Part shown: in pieces, positions 33,453 to 42,412 of the stretch
Position numbering within the stretch: position 1 is the stretch's first letter
Layout of the letters: the number at the start of each line of letters is the position of its first letter
From: Ruminococcaceae bacterium UBA5413
Lineage (GTDB): Bacteria; Bacillota; Clostridia; Oscillospirales; Acutalibacteraceae
Length of the DNA: 49,495 nt
Reading direction: 5' to 3'
Assembly (NCBI GenBank): GCA_002409585.1
Contig: DHNP01000016.1
Location: 1-49,495, forward strand
The notes under the pieces: model-generated
Told to the model about the DNA's origin: nothing
What the model saw: the letters and a program-made list of their open reading frames with translations, nothing else
Databases searched by the model: none
Program-made: the position numbers and the translations under genes

Positions 33453-33481
33453 TTTACACGCCGGTATTTACGCTGTATAAT
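33453..33481 (+). promoter_or_regulatory. Promoter of thpR and the SDR gene
   Basis: TTTACA (33453-33458), 17 bases, TATAAT (33476-33481), about 68 bases before thpR. Confidence 0.65.
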
Positions 33482-33548
33482 ACATTTGTATATTATATTT
33501 AATAATATTAATTAACATTAATTTATAAAAATAAAAGCGGGATGCATT

Positions 33549-34097
33549 ATGCGCCTTTTTTACGCCGTGACTTTCGGCGGCGACACTAAGAGCAGGCTCG
33601 GCGCACTGATGGATAAAATAAAACCTTACTGCACAAACGGCCGTTTTTCAGAAACTGAAAACCTGCACCTCACTTTGGCCTTTTTAGGCGAAGTGCCGTA
33701 CTGCAGTGTCGCGGCCGCAAAGCGTGCGGCAGATGAAACCGATGACGTTCCGTTTTCGGCAGTGCTTAGCGGCTTAGGCCGCTTTAGACGCAGCGGCGGC
33801 GATATAATATGGATAGGCGTAAAAAAAAGAAAAGAGCTTTCGGAAATATACGCCCGCCTGTGCGCGGCGCTGCGGAAAAACGGCTTTAAAACCGACAGCC
33901 GCCCGTACGCGCCGCACGTCACACTCGCAAGGCAGGCCGTCTTAATACCAGGGGCGCAGAAAAGCCTTGATGCCGTCGGCGAAACCATAAATTTTCCGGT
34001 CCGCGGAATAAGCCTTATGAAATCAGAAAGGATAAACGGTAAGCTCAGATATACGGAAATATACTCAAGGCCTTTAAAAGGGGGAGAAAAAACGTGA
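33549..34097 (+). CDS. thpR: RNA 2',3'-cyclic phosphodiesterase (LigT/ThpR, 2H family)
   Basis: The 2H phosphoesterase fold is marked by two HxTx motifs, here His40 in LHLTLAFLGE and His123 in PHVTLAR. The 182-residue length is usual. These enzymes open 2',3'-cyclic phosphates on RNA to 2'-phosphates in vitro; the biological role in bacteria is unclear. The stop codon overlaps the GTG start of the SDR gene (GTGA). Confidence 0.93.
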   Translation: MRLFYAVTFGGDTKSRLGALMDKIKPYCTNGRFSETENLHLTLAFLGEVPYCSVAAAKRAADETDDVPFSAVLSGLGRFRRSGGDIIWIGVKKRKELSEIYARLCAALRKNGFKTDSRPYAPHVTLARQAVLIPGAQKSLDAVGETINFPVRGISLMKSERINGKLRYTEIYSRPLKGGEKT

Positions 34098-34843
34098 AAG
34101 CGCTCATAACCGGCGCAAGCTCAGGCATAGGCCGTGAAATGGCAAAAGTGCTGAGTGCGCAGGGGTACGACCTTGTCATTACGGCGCGCCGCGAAAACAG
34201 GCTCGGTGAGCTTAAAGGGCAGCTCAAGACAAACACAGAAGTCATAGCGGCCGACCTTTCGGAAGAAAGCGAATGCCTCAGGCTTTACAACAACGTAAAA
34301 GGCCAAAATATCGACATTCTCATAAACGCGGCCGGGTTCGGCGTCTTCGGCGCTTTTGACGAAACCGACCTCACAAGGGAGCTTGACCTCATAAACGTAG
34401 ACATAAAGGCGCTGCACATACTCACAAAGCTTTTTTACAAAGACTTCAAAGAACGCGGCTCCGGATATATCCTCAACGTCGCGTCGGCCGCCGCGTTCCA
34501 GCCTGGACCGCTTTTTTCGAGCTATTACGCCGCCAAGGCTTACGTACTGCACCTTACCGAAGCGCTGGCTGAGGAGCTGCGCCGCAGCAAAAGCCCCGTC
34601 TACATCGGCGCGCTGTGCCCTGGGCCTGTGGCGACGGAGTTTGACAGCGTGGCGGACGTGCGGTTCAGCCTTAAAAACATGAGCGCGGAGTATGTCGCCG
34701 GTTACGCTGTTAAGCAAATGTTTAAACGCAAGACGATAATAATACCCGGTACGGCTATGAAGCTCGCGCCCTTTGCCGAACGCTTTATATCACGGAAATT
34801 CGCCGCCAAAGCCGCCTACTCGTTCCAGCGGCGTAAAGCGTAG
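34094..34843 (+). CDS. Short-chain dehydrogenase/reductase (SDR)
   Basis: A classical SDR of 249 residues with the NAD(P) motif TGASSGIG near the start, NAAGFG, a catalytic Ser near 130-140 and Tyr144-x3-Lys148 in YYAAKAYV. ARREN after the second strand suggests NADP preference. Start is a GTG preceded by GGGGAG and overlapping thpR. The substrate is unknown. The C-terminal stretch resembles the ketoacyl-reductase-like DltE/YqjQ group. Confidence 0.9.
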   Translation: MKALITGASSGIGREMAKVLSAQGYDLVITARRENRLGELKGQLKTNTEVIAADLSEESECLRLYNNVKGQNIDILINAAGFGVFGAFDETDLTRELDLINVDIKALHILTKLFYKDFKERGSGYILNVASAAAFQPGPLFSSYYAAKAYVLHLTEALAEELRRSKSPVYIGALCPGPVATEFDSVADVRFSLKNMSAEYVAGYAVKQMFKRKTIIIPGTAMKLAPFAERFISRKFAAKAAYSFQRRKA

Positions 34844-34934
34844 CGCGCCCCGCGGCCTGCCGTTTCCCTGCTTCCGTTTTTAAGCTGCTGGGAAAATGCT
34901 TTCGGCACATTTTTTGTACAATAGCCATATAGTA

Positions 34935-34963
34935 TTGACAAATAACGTATTTAAATATATAAT
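34935..34963 (+). promoter_or_regulatory. Perfect consensus promoter for the CorC-like gene
   Basis: TTGACA (34935-34940), 17 bases, TATAAT (34958-34963), about 70 bases before the start codon. Confidence 0.8.
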
Positions 34964-35029
34964 TATTGCTTAAAAGCAATCTTATATGCTTTAAGTATAA
35001 ATACTCCAATTTTTGAAAGGGGATGCGTT

Positions 35030-36397
35030 ATGCCTCCCGGGCCTGACGATACTTATTCGCCAAACTTTATTTCTGCCGCCGTACCTGGCGGGATATTCCT
35101 TTCCGTACTGCTGCTTATACTCCTTATCGCCGTAAGCGCGGTTTTTTCTTTCGGCAGCTTCTCCGTCCTTGAGCACGGTTCCGTAAAGCTGCGGGAAACC
35201 GCAAAGGACGCCAGCCGACGTGCCGACTCCGAACATATTTTTTCGGCAATGCGCGCCGGCGTTACATTTTTGGACATGTTCACGGCCGCCGCGGTTTCCG
35301 TTTCGTTTGCCGGCAGGCTGGCCGGTGTTTTTTCGCCTCCGGCGGAGTTTGCTCCGCTTGTCTACTGGGTATGCGCAGCGGTGATAATGCTGCTTTTAAC
35401 TTACGTCTCATTGCTTTTCGGCCGCGTCCTTCCTGAAAAGGCCGCAGTCCGCAGGGGTGCCGGCGGGGCTGATTACGTTAGCCCGCTTACAAAAGCATCT
35501 TACCTTTTCAGGCCGATGGCCTCCCTTTTGTCATCGTCGGCAGATGCGCTTATGCGCCTTGCGGGTTATGACGGCGGCAGCCGCTCGGCAGAAACCATAA
35601 CGCAGCGCGAGATTTTGTGGTACTCCGGCCTTAAAGACAAAAGCGGCGGGTTAAGCGGAAAAACCAAAGCTATGATTTCGAACATACTCGAGTTCAGCGG
35701 GCGCACCGCAACCGACGTTATGACGCACCGCACAGAGGTAGACGCGCTCGAGGACACGGATTCCGTTCCGGATGCCGTTTCGCTTGCCATGGGCACGGGG
35801 CATTCGCGCATACCGGTTTTCCGCGAAGACCTTGACAATATACTCGGCGTCATATATATAAAAGACCTGTTAAAGTTCGTCGGCAGCCCTATTACTGAAG
35901 GTGTTGAACTTACAGGGCTTATGCATACGGCGTACTTCGTACCCGAAAGCAAGCTGTGCAGCGAGATTTTTTCCGAAATGACCGCCCGCAGGATACAGAT
36001 AGCCGTCGTAGTCGACGAGTACGGCGGTACCGAAGGCATTATTACTATGGAAGACCTGCTCGAGTCCATAGTAGGCGACATACAGGATGAGTACGACAAC
36101 GAGGAGGACGAAGTCAGGCGCATAGGCGAAAACAGGTTTAACGTCGACGGCGGCGCCTCCATAGAAGAAATTTCTGAGCTTATAGGCGTGGAGCTGCCGC
36201 AGGGTGACTACGATACGCTCGCCGGCCTTATAATGGACCGGCTCGGCAGCATACCTAAGCCAAACGAGCATCCGCAGATAAATATAGACGGCATTTCATT
36301 TACCGTCGCGGCCATGGACGACAAGCGCATAGCGCGCGTGGCTATTGAAAAAAAGCCGTGCGCCCCCGACGCGCCGAAAGTACGGGAAGATAAGTAA
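35030..36397 (+). CDS. CorC/HlyC-type transporter-associated protein with DUF21, CBS pair and CorC_HlyC domains
   Basis: The 455-residue protein has an N-terminal membrane segment region (DUF21-like, residues about 15-140), then a CBS pair (about 215-340: TATDVMTHRTEVDAL and IAVVVDEYGGTEGIITMEDL), and a C-terminal CorC_HlyC domain (YDTLAGLIMDRLGSIPKP). The order matches Mg2+/Co2+ efflux-type proteins such as MpfA/YhdP. A role in divalent cation efflux or homeostasis is likely. The haemolysin label of older annotation is not supported by anything here. It is a single-gene unit with a perfect promoter and its own terminator. Confidence 0.92.
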   Translation: MPPGPDDTYSPNFISAAVPGGIFLSVLLLILLIAVSAVFSFGSFSVLEHGSVKLRETAKDASRRADSEHIFSAMRAGVTFLDMFTAAAVSVSFAGRLAGVFSPPAEFAPLVYWVCAAVIMLLLTYVSLLFGRVLPEKAAVRRGAGGADYVSPLTKASYLFRPMASLLSSSADALMRLAGYDGGSRSAETITQREILWYSGLKDKSGGLSGKTKAMISNILEFSGRTATDVMTHRTEVDALEDTDSVPDAVSLAMGTGHSRIPVFREDLDNILGVIYIKDLLKFVGSPITEGVELTGLMHTAYFVPESKLCSEIFSEMTARRIQIAVVVDEYGGTEGIITMEDLLESIVGDIQDEYDNEEDEVRRIGENRFNVDGGASIEEISELIGVELPQGDYDTLAGLIMDRLGSIPKPNEHPQINIDGISFTVAAMDDKRIARVAIEKKPCAPDAPKVREDK

Positions 36398-36425
36398 AGG
36401 CCGCGCCGTATTTTTTTCCGTCCCT

Positions 36426-36459
36426 AACCGTTCCCGCTTAACGCGGGGGCGGTTTTTTT
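36426..36459 (+). terminator. Rho-independent terminator after the CorC-like gene
   Basis: Stem AACCGTTCCCGC (36426-36437) with GCGGGGGCGGTT (36443-36454 region), loop TTAAC, then T7. Confidence 0.9.
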
Positions 36460-36601
36460 GTACGGATTTCCCGCCCTGCGCCGTTAACTGAAGCCCGTCA
36501 TGCATAAACGCGCGGATTTTATATTATAGGTTAAACGCGCGTGTAAATTCCAGGCGGAGAGGTAAACTTTTTTATGTTTTGATTTTTTGCCGTACGTATT
36601 G

Positions 36602-36610
36602 TGGTATAAT
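36602..36610 (+). promoter_or_regulatory. Extended -10 promoter of the TVP38 gene
   Basis: TGGTATAAT (hexamer 36605-36610) gives an extended -10 box, with a T-rich but weak -35 region. It lies 60 bases before the start codon. Confidence 0.5.
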
Positions 36611-36669
36611 GAATATATTATTTATAAATATAACACTAACGCTTAAAATAAGTTACGCATGGTGATGAT

Positions 36670-37413
36670 ATGAAATTCAATTACAACAATAAACGCCGCC
36701 GCCCTGACGCCGGCGGCGGAAAAGCCGCCGTGCGTGACAAGGTACTCGGCGCGGCCATACTTGCTTTGGCCGCGGTACTTTTTATTTGGCTGTCGGTTAT
36801 AATCGTCCGCCCGCTTGCGAGCCTCGCCTCAGACCCTGAAAAGATGCGCAGGTTTATAGACGACAAAGGCATTTTCGGCCGTGCCGCGTTCTTAGGCATA
36901 CAGGTGCTCCAGGGCGTGCTGCCCATACCGCTTGAACTCACCACCATAGCGGCGGGCTACATTTTTGGTAAAGTCGAGGGCTGCGTAATCACGGTCTGCT
37001 CAGTCGTTTTGTCTACGACGCTTATATTTTACTGCACCAAAATATTCGGCCGCAAAGTGGTTGACCTTTTTTTCAGCCCTGAAAGCCAAAGCAAAATAAA
37101 ATATATACACGATGAAAAGATACGCGACATGATAACACTCATCGTTTTCTTTATACCAGGTGCGCCTAAAAGGCTGTTCGTTTTTACCGCCGCCCTTACG
37201 CCGCAGAAGTTCGGCAAGTTCCTCGCTATCTCCACGCTTGCGCGCGTTCCGTCGCTGCTCGCGTGTTCATTCGGCGGCAACGCCCTTTGCAGCGGCAGCT
37301 ACGGGAAGGCGGCCGCTATATTTATTATTACGGGAATCATAAGCATTGCGGGGCTTGTCTTTTACGGATTTATTACCAAATCCAAAAATAAAAATCCAAA
37401 AAGTCAGGGCTGA
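36670..37413 (+). CDS. TVP38/TMEM64 (DedA-superfamily) membrane protein
   Basis: The 247-residue protein has about six hydrophobic segments and the family core: QGVLPIPLELTTIAAGYIFG and later FIPGAPKRLFVFTAALTPQKF, the re-entrant loops with conserved Pro, Gly and Arg. A lysine/arginine-rich N-terminus precedes helix 1. Family members are thought to move lipids or lipid carriers across the membrane, driven by proton gradients in some cases. Single-gene unit between the CorC-like gene and the ilv operon. Confidence 0.9.
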   Translation: MKFNYNNKRRRPDAGGGKAAVRDKVLGAAILALAAVLFIWLSVIIVRPLASLASDPEKMRRFIDDKGIFGRAAFLGIQVLQGVLPIPLELTTIAAGYIFGKVEGCVITVCSVVLSTTLIFYCTKIFGRKVVDLFFSPESQSKIKYIHDEKIRDMITLIVFFIPGAPKRLFVFTAALTPQKFGKFLAISTLARVPSLLACSFGGNALCSGSYGKAAAIFIITGIISIAGLVFYGFITKSKNKNPKSQG

Positions 37414-37447
37414 CACCGTGTTCTAAAAAATTTAACACTTCGCAGTA

Positions 37448-37476
37448 TTGACGTATAAGCTAAATACACTTATAAT
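37448..37476 (+). promoter_or_regulatory. ilvB: Promoter of the ilvBNC operon
   Basis: TTGACG (37448-37453), 17 bases, TATAAT (37471-37476). The leader is about 60 bases and contains no T-box or leader-peptide attenuator that I can see. Confidence 0.75.
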
Positions 37477-37543
37477 ATTGTTTAAACATCCGTTTGTTAA
37501 TTAAAATCTTAACACAAAATTTAACGAAAGGTGGGGGGGCAGC

Positions 37544-39172
37544 TTGATATGTGGAGCCGAAATAATGGTAAAATGCCTTGAAAACGAAAATGTAAAGCGG
37601 ATATTCGGTTATCCCGGCGCAGCGATATGCCCTTTTTACGATTTTTTGTTAAATTCGCAGATAAAGCACATACTCGTACGCGACGAGCGCAACGCGGCGC
37701 ATGAGGCAAGCGGTTACGCGCGCGCTTTCGGAAAACCCGGGGTGTGCGTAGCCACTTCGGGGCCTGGCGCGACTAACCTCATAACAGGAGTCGCCACTGC
37801 TTACATGGATTCCGTTCCGCTCATCGTTATAACCGGCCAGGTTAACTCATGGCTTTTGGGGCGTGACGTTTTTCAAGAAGCAGATATAACCGGCGCATGC
37901 GAATCCTTTACAAAGCATTCTTACCTCGTTAAGGATGCGTCGGATTTGCCAAGGGTTTTTAAAGAAGCTTTCCACATAGCTTCGACGGGCCGTCCGGGGC
38001 CGGTGCTTATCGACGTGCCTACAGACGTTCAGAACCAGGCCGTAGAGTCTTTCGAGTACCCGCAGAAAGTGCATATAACGGGTTACAAACCGCGCACCCA
38101 GGGGCACGCGGTGCAGATTAAAAAGGCTGCCGCAGCCATTGAAAATGCCAAACGCCCCCTTTTGTGCTGCGGCGGCGGCGTCGTACTCGCCGGAGCGCGC
38201 GATGAACTCATTGCTTTTGCCGAAAAAAGCGGCGTTCCGGTCGTTTCAACCATGATGGGCCTCGGAGTAATGCCTATGGACAGCAGGCTGTACCTCGGCA
38301 TGATAGGCATGCACGGGCACAAAAACGCAAACGCGGCCATGGGGGCCGCCGACCTGCTGATTTTATGCGGAGCCCGCGTCGGCGACAGGGCCGTCTCAGA
38401 CCCGCAGGAGGTTTCTTCAAGCACAAAGATAATCCATATAGATATAGATCCCGCTGAGATAGGTAAAAATATTGCTGTTGATATACCGATAGTCGGCGAC
38501 ATAAAACTCGTACTGCGCAGCCTTACGGCACAGATTTCATACACTGCGCCCGCCGAATGGGTAGACAAAGCCGTTAAGGAAAAAGAGGCTTTCATTTCGC
38601 TTGAGGAAAAGCGCGCGTCGCCCGACGGCTATGTCGAGCCTTGCTCTTTCATACGCGGCCTTTCTGCTTTAATGGAGCGTGACGCGATACTCGTAGCCGA
38701 CGTCGGGCAAAACCAAATTTGGGCAGCGCGGAACTTCAACGTAAAAGAAGGGCGCTTCCTTACTTCCGGCGGGCTTGGCACCATGGGTTACTCGCTGCCG
38801 GCGGCAATAGGCGCAAAAATGGCAAAACCAAAAAGGCAGGTCGTCTGCATATGCGGCGACGGTTCTTTTCAAATGTCCATGTGCGAGCTTGCAACTATAT
38901 GCCAGGAAAATACAGCCGTAAAAATAATAATAATGCAGAATGACCGTCTCGGCATGGTGTGGGAAGTGCAGAAAAATAAATACCGGCGCCGCAGCATAGC
39001 GACTGTGCTTAACGGCGACCCTGACTTCGTAAAACTCGCCGGCGCTTACGGCATACCGGCAGCGTTCGCCGGCTCCACTGAAGAGGCGCTTGCCTCAGCC
39101 GAAAAGATGCTTGCCGGCAGCGGGGCTTCCATCCTCGTCTGCCGGATAAATCCTGATGCGCCCACTTTGTGA
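37544..39172 (+). CDS. ilvB: Acetolactate synthase large subunit
   Basis: First common step of branched-chain amino acid synthesis: two pyruvate to acetolactate, or pyruvate + 2-oxobutyrate, with ThDP, FAD and Mg2+. In the 542-residue protein the catalytic-Glu region is RDERNAAHEASGYARA, the ThDP-binding motif is CGDGSFQMSMCELATICQEN, and SGPGATNLITGVATAYMDS is conserved. The start is a TTG preceded by AAAGGTGGGGGGG; it gives the expected N-terminus (ICGAEIMVKCLE) and no ATG fits. The frame ends 13 bases before ilvN. Confidence 0.96.
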   Translation: MICGAEIMVKCLENENVKRIFGYPGAAICPFYDFLLNSQIKHILVRDERNAAHEASGYARAFGKPGVCVATSGPGATNLITGVATAYMDSVPLIVITGQVNSWLLGRDVFQEADITGACESFTKHSYLVKDASDLPRVFKEAFHIASTGRPGPVLIDVPTDVQNQAVESFEYPQKVHITGYKPRTQGHAVQIKKAAAAIENAKRPLLCCGGGVVLAGARDELIAFAEKSGVPVVSTMMGLGVMPMDSRLYLGMIGMHGHKNANAAMGAADLLILCGARVGDRAVSDPQEVSSSTKIIHIDIDPAEIGKNIAVDIPIVGDIKLVLRSLTAQISYTAPAEWVDKAVKEKEAFISLEEKRASPDGYVEPCSFIRGLSALMERDAILVADVGQNQIWAARNFNVKEGRFLTSGGLGTMGYSLPAAIGAKMAKPKRQVVCICGDGSFQMSMCELATICQENTAVKIIIMQNDRLGMVWEVQKNKYRRRSIATVLNGDPDFVKLAGAYGIPAAFAGSTEEALASAEKMLAGSGASILVCRINPDAPTL

Positions 39173-39185
39173 AGGGGGGATTACC

Positions 39186-39695
39186 TTGCAGCACACACTC
39201 TCTGTTTTAGTGGAAAACCAGCCGGGCGTGCTTTCCAAAGTCGCGGGGCTTTTTTCACGCCGCGGTTTTAATATAGACAGCCTGTCAGTCGGCATAACCG
39301 CCGACCCATCAGTCTCACGCATGACCATAGTCGTAAGCGGCGGCGAGCACATAGTCGAGCAGGTTGAAAAGCAGCTCAACAAGCTTATACCCGTCATAAA
39401 AGTAAAGGTACTCGAACCTGGTAAATTTATAAGCTGTGAGCCAATGCTGATAAAAGTCACGTGCAAAACAAAGCAGCACGCCGAAATAATGAATATAGCG
39501 GAACTTATGAGCGCTTCTATAGTAGACGTAGCGGCTTCTTCACTGACACTGCAGTTTACCGGCAGCGAGGACAAGCTGCAGACTCTCATCAGCCTTTTAA
39601 GGCCGTACGGTATAAAAGAAATCGTACGCGCAGGAGCCTTAGCCATAGAAAAAGGCTCCTGCATAACACTCAGAAAAATAAACGCTGAAGAATAA
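39186..39695 (+). CDS. ilvN: Acetolactate synthase small (regulatory) subunit
   Basis: The regulatory subunit increases activity of IlvB and carries valine feedback control. The 169-residue protein has the ACT domain HTLSVLVENQPGVLSKVAGL (residues 3-75) and a C-terminal domain (MLIKVTCKTKQHAEIMNIAE). The open frame begins at an ATG inside ilvB (39156), but the N-terminus of known proteins matches the TTG at 39186, which has GGGGGGATT upstream. Length is normal. Confidence 0.95.
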   Translation: MQHTLSVLVENQPGVLSKVAGLFSRRGFNIDSLSVGITADPSVSRMTIVVSGGEHIVEQVEKQLNKLIPVIKVKVLEPGKFISCEPMLIKVTCKTKQHAEIMNIAELMSASIVDVAASSLTLQFTGSEDKLQTLISLLRPYGIKEIVRAGALAIEKGSCITLRKINAEE

Positions 39696-39771
39696 GTGCT
39701 TGCCTTTTTTTAAAGTTCTTTAACTTGAGGGGCGCCACCGTAACTTTTACGTTTGTTTTATATTTTATATT

Positions 39772-39785
39772 TTGCCTGCAGGCAA
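39772..39785. promoter_or_regulatory. 14-bp palindrome just before the ilvC ribosome binding site
   Basis: TTGCCTGCAGGCAA is a perfect palindrome lying three bases upstream of AGGAGG of ilvC, in a 108-base gap. It could be an operator or could fold the message beside the ribosome site. It may also be chance. Confidence 0.3.
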
Positions 39786-39803
39786 GGCAAGGAGGAAATT
39801 AAA

Positions 39804-40805
39804 ATGCCAAAAATCTATTACCAATCCGACTGCGACATCAATCTTCTTAAAGGTAAGAAAATCGCGATTATCGGCTACGGCAGCCAGGGGCACGCACATG
39901 CCCTTAACCTTCGCGACAGCGGCCTCGACGTAATCGTAGGCCTTTACAAGGGCAGCAAGAGCGCAGAAAAAGCCAAAGCCGCGGGGTTCAACGTGGTTTC
40001 TGTTCCGGAGGCTACAAAAGCTGCGGACATTATCATGGTTCTTATTCCTGACGAGCGCCAGGCTGACATGTACAAGACGGACATAGCGCCGTACCTTACT
40101 GAAGGTAAAGCGCTGGCTTTTGCCCATGGGTTCAACATCCACTACCAGCAGATTGTCCCGCCTAAGAACGTGGACGTATTTATGATAGCCCCTAAAGGGC
40201 CGGGCCACACCGTACGCAGCGAGTATGAAGCCGGAAAAGGCGTTCCGTGCCTTATCGCCGTGTACCAGGATTACTCAGGGCATTGCCACGACATCGGCCT
40301 TGCTTACGGCGCCGGTTTAGGTGCCGCAAGGGCTGCCCTTATGGAAACAACGTTTAAGATTGAAACGGAAACCGACCTTTTTGGCGAGCAGTGCGTCCTC
40401 TGCGGCGGCGTAACGGCTTTGATGCAGGCGGGTTTCGAAACATTAGTAGAAGCCGGCTATGCTCCGGAAAATGCCTACTTTGAGTGCATCCATGAGATGA
40501 AGCTCATAGTTGACCTTATTTACAGGGGCGGCTTCTCTCTCATGCGTTACTCTATTTCCGACACTGCGGAATTCGGTGACTACGAGACCGGCAAACGCCT
40601 TATCACCGATGATACAAAGAAAGAAATGAAGAAAGTTCTTAGTGAAATTCAGGACGGCACGTTTGCCTCCAAGTGGATTGCCGAAAACAAGAACGGCCGT
40701 TCGCACTTCAACGCCTGCAGGCGTATGGCGGCAGGCCACCAGCTTGAAAAAGTCGGTAAGGAACTCCGCAAGATGTACTCTTGGAACGACGACCCTATCG
40801 AGTAA
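39804..40805 (+). CDS. ilvC: Ketol-acid reductoisomerase (class I)
   Basis: Converts acetolactate to 2,3-dihydroxyisovalerate with NAD(P)H and Mg2+. The 333-residue protein is of the short class I type. It has the Rossmann motif GYGSQGHAHALNLRDSG, a cofactor-loop GLYKGSKSAEKA that resembles the NADPH-type loop, and metal/substrate residues in DLFGEQCVLCGG and CIHEMKLIVDLIYRGG. The ATG at 39804 follows AAGGAGG; upstream in-frame codons are not conserved. Confidence 0.97.
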   Translation: MPKIYYQSDCDINLLKGKKIAIIGYGSQGHAHALNLRDSGLDVIVGLYKGSKSAEKAKAAGFNVVSVPEATKAADIIMVLIPDERQADMYKTDIAPYLTEGKALAFAHGFNIHYQQIVPPKNVDVFMIAPKGPGHTVRSEYEAGKGVPCLIAVYQDYSGHCHDIGLAYGAGLGAARAALMETTFKIETETDLFGEQCVLCGGVTALMQAGFETLVEAGYAPENAYFECIHEMKLIVDLIYRGGFSLMRYSISDTAEFGDYETGKRLITDDTKKEMKKVLSEIQDGTFASKWIAENKNGRSHFNACRRMAAGHQLEKVGKELRKMYSWNDDPIE

Positions 40806-40859
40806 TAAAAGCGCCCACCCGCTTTTAAAGCAGATTACCCATAGTGCGGCATAAAGAGT

Positions 40860-40907
40860 GTTGCCCTTTCCGCAGACACAAATGCGGAAGGGGCAGCTCT
40901 TTTTTTG
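40860..40907 (+). terminator. Terminator of the ilv operon
   Basis: A 13-bp stem TGCCCTTTCCGCA/TGCGGAAGGGGCA (40862-40874 and 40883-40895) followed by GCTC and T7-8. Confidence 0.92.
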
Positions 40908-40952
40908 CTTTAATGACGCTTTTTTACTCTGTCCGGCATTGATACGGCAAAT

Positions 40953-40989
40953 AAAAAAGCGGCATCCGAAAGCCGGATACCGTTTTTTA
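40953..40989. terminator. Terminator of the ribosomal protein operon after rplQ
   Basis: AAAAAAGCGG-C-ATCCG paired with CGGAT-A-CCGTTTTTT; A6 on one side and T6 on the other make it bidirectional. It lies 14 bases after the rplQ stop codon and faces the ilv terminator. Confidence 0.88.
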
Positions 40990-41002
40990 TTAAAATCCAA
41001 TG

Positions 41003-41344
41003 TCAGATAAGTTCTATAATAGCCATTTCAGCTGCGTCGCCGCGGCGCGGTCCAATCTTGCTTATGCGGGTATAACCGCCGTTTTTGTCCGCGTACTTCG
41101 GCGCTATCTCGGTAAACAGCTTATGCACGACTGCTTCTTTCGTGATAAAACCGTAAACAAGGCGTTTGTTTGCGAGGTTGTCTACCTTTGCTACGGTTAT
41201 CATTTTTTCCGTCAGCGCGCGAACTTCTTTGGCACGTATTACGGTAGTCTCTATCTTACCGTTCTCCAAAAGGAAAGTCACCATCGCCCTAAGCATTGCC
41301 GTCCTGTGGGCTGTGCTCCTTCCGAGTTTTCTGGTTCCGGGCAT
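41003..41344 (-). CDS. rplQ: Ribosomal protein bL17
   Basis: The 113-residue protein starts MPGTRKLGRSTAHRTAMLRA and has the conserved TTVIRAKEVRALTEKMIT. L17 is a large-subunit protein near the exit tunnel. It is the last gene of the alpha-type operon, 39 bases after rpoA, followed directly by a terminator. Confidence 0.98.
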   Translation of the reverse strand: MPGTRKLGRSTAHRTAMLRAMVTFLLENGKIETTVIRAKEVRALTEKMITVAKVDNLANKRLVYGFITKEAVVHKLFTEIAPKYADKNGGYTRISKIGPRRGDAAEMAIIELI

Positions 41345-41383
41345 GAATTATCACTCCTTTACCTTACGGGCTGCAAAGGACTT

Positions 41384-42337
41384 TTACTCTTCATCCTTGC
41401 GCAAATTAAAACCAAGCGAGGCCATCTTCCATATGACCTCCTCCAAAGACTTGCGTCCGAGGTTGCGGACTTTCATCATGTCGTCTTCGGATTTATTTAT
41501 AATATCTCCAACGGTATTTATTCCGGCACGTTTAAGGCAGTTGAACGAACGTACCGACAGGTCAAGCTCCTCAATCGTCATATCAAGAATCTTTTCCCTG
41601 CCCTTTTCGTCCTTTTCAACCATAATCTCCGTATTGCTGCCCTTGTCGGACAAATCAACGAATAAATTAAGGTGCTCGGTAAGGATCTTCGCAGCAATGG
41701 AAACAGACTCTTGGGCGCTGATTACTCCGTTTGTCCAAACATCAAGCGTAAGTTTATCAAAGTCGATACTTTGCCCTACCCTGGTCGGTTCAACATTGTA
41801 GTTCACTTTATAAACCGGAGTGTAAATGGAGTCAACCGGAAGCACCCCGATTATCCCGGCGGGCATGTTCTGCTTGTTTCTTTCCGCCGGAACATAGCCG
41901 CGGCCTTTGTCAAGCGTAATTTCCATATAGAGCTTTGCATCTTCACCCAAAGTCGCTATGTGCATCTCAGGGTTCAAAATTTCTACTTCGCTGTCGCATT
42001 TAATGGAATCCGCCGTAACCTCACATGGGCCTTCGGCACAGATTTCGACGGTTTTGGGGCCGTCGCAGTGCAGCTTTGCCGTAAGGCCTTTTATATTGAG
42101 GATAATTTCCGTAACGTCTTCCTTAACTCCTGGAATAGTAGAGAATTCGTGCAGCACACCGTCAATCTTTATCGACGTCGCGGCCACACCCGGCAGCGAG
42201 GATAGCAGCACGCGCCTAAGGCTGTTGCCAAGCGTTGTCCCGAAGCCGCGCTCCAGCGGCTCGACAATAAATTCCCCGTGGGCTCCGTCGTCGGACAAAA
42301 CATTCGTTTCAATTTTAGGCTTTTCTATCTCAATCAT
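41384..42337 (-). CDS. rpoA: RNA polymerase alpha subunit
   Basis: The 317-residue protein shows the N-terminal dimerisation domain (GFGTTLGNSLRRVLLSSLPG) and the C-terminal domain (LDLSVRSFNCLKRAGINTV) that contacts UP elements and activators. The open frame begins ten codons earlier, but the ATG at 42337 has AAGGAGGG upstream and the correct N-terminus (MIEIEKPKIE). Between rpsD and rplQ, as is usual. Confidence 0.98.
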   Translation of the reverse strand: MIEIEKPKIETNVLSDDGAHGEFIVEPLERGFGTTLGNSLRRVLLSSLPGVAATSIKIDGVLHEFSTIPGVKEDVTEIILNIKGLTAKLHCDGPKTVEICAEGPCEVTADSIKCDSEVEILNPEMHIATLGEDAKLYMEITLDKGRGYVPAERNKQNMPAGIIGVLPVDSIYTPVYKVNYNVEPTRVGQSIDFDKLTLDVWTNGVISAQESVSIAAKILTEHLNLFVDLSDKGSNTEIMVEKDEKGREKILDMTIEELDLSVRSFNCLKRAGINTVGDIINKSEDDMMKVRNLGRKSLEEVIWKMASLGFNLRKDEE

Positions 42338-42412
42338 CAGTGACCCTCCTTGACATATAGCGGACAAACAAATCTGCCATGATGTTTCTATGCTGCCAAA
42401 AAAACGCCAGCA

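Noticed and set aside
35030..36397. Haemolysin function for the CBS-domain protein
   Set aside because: The family name is historical; the domains point to cation efflux or homeostasis and nothing suggests membrane lysis.
37477..37543. T-box or leader-peptide attenuator before ilvB
   Set aside because: The leader is only about 60 bases, has no terminator and no run of Leu/Val/Ile codons.
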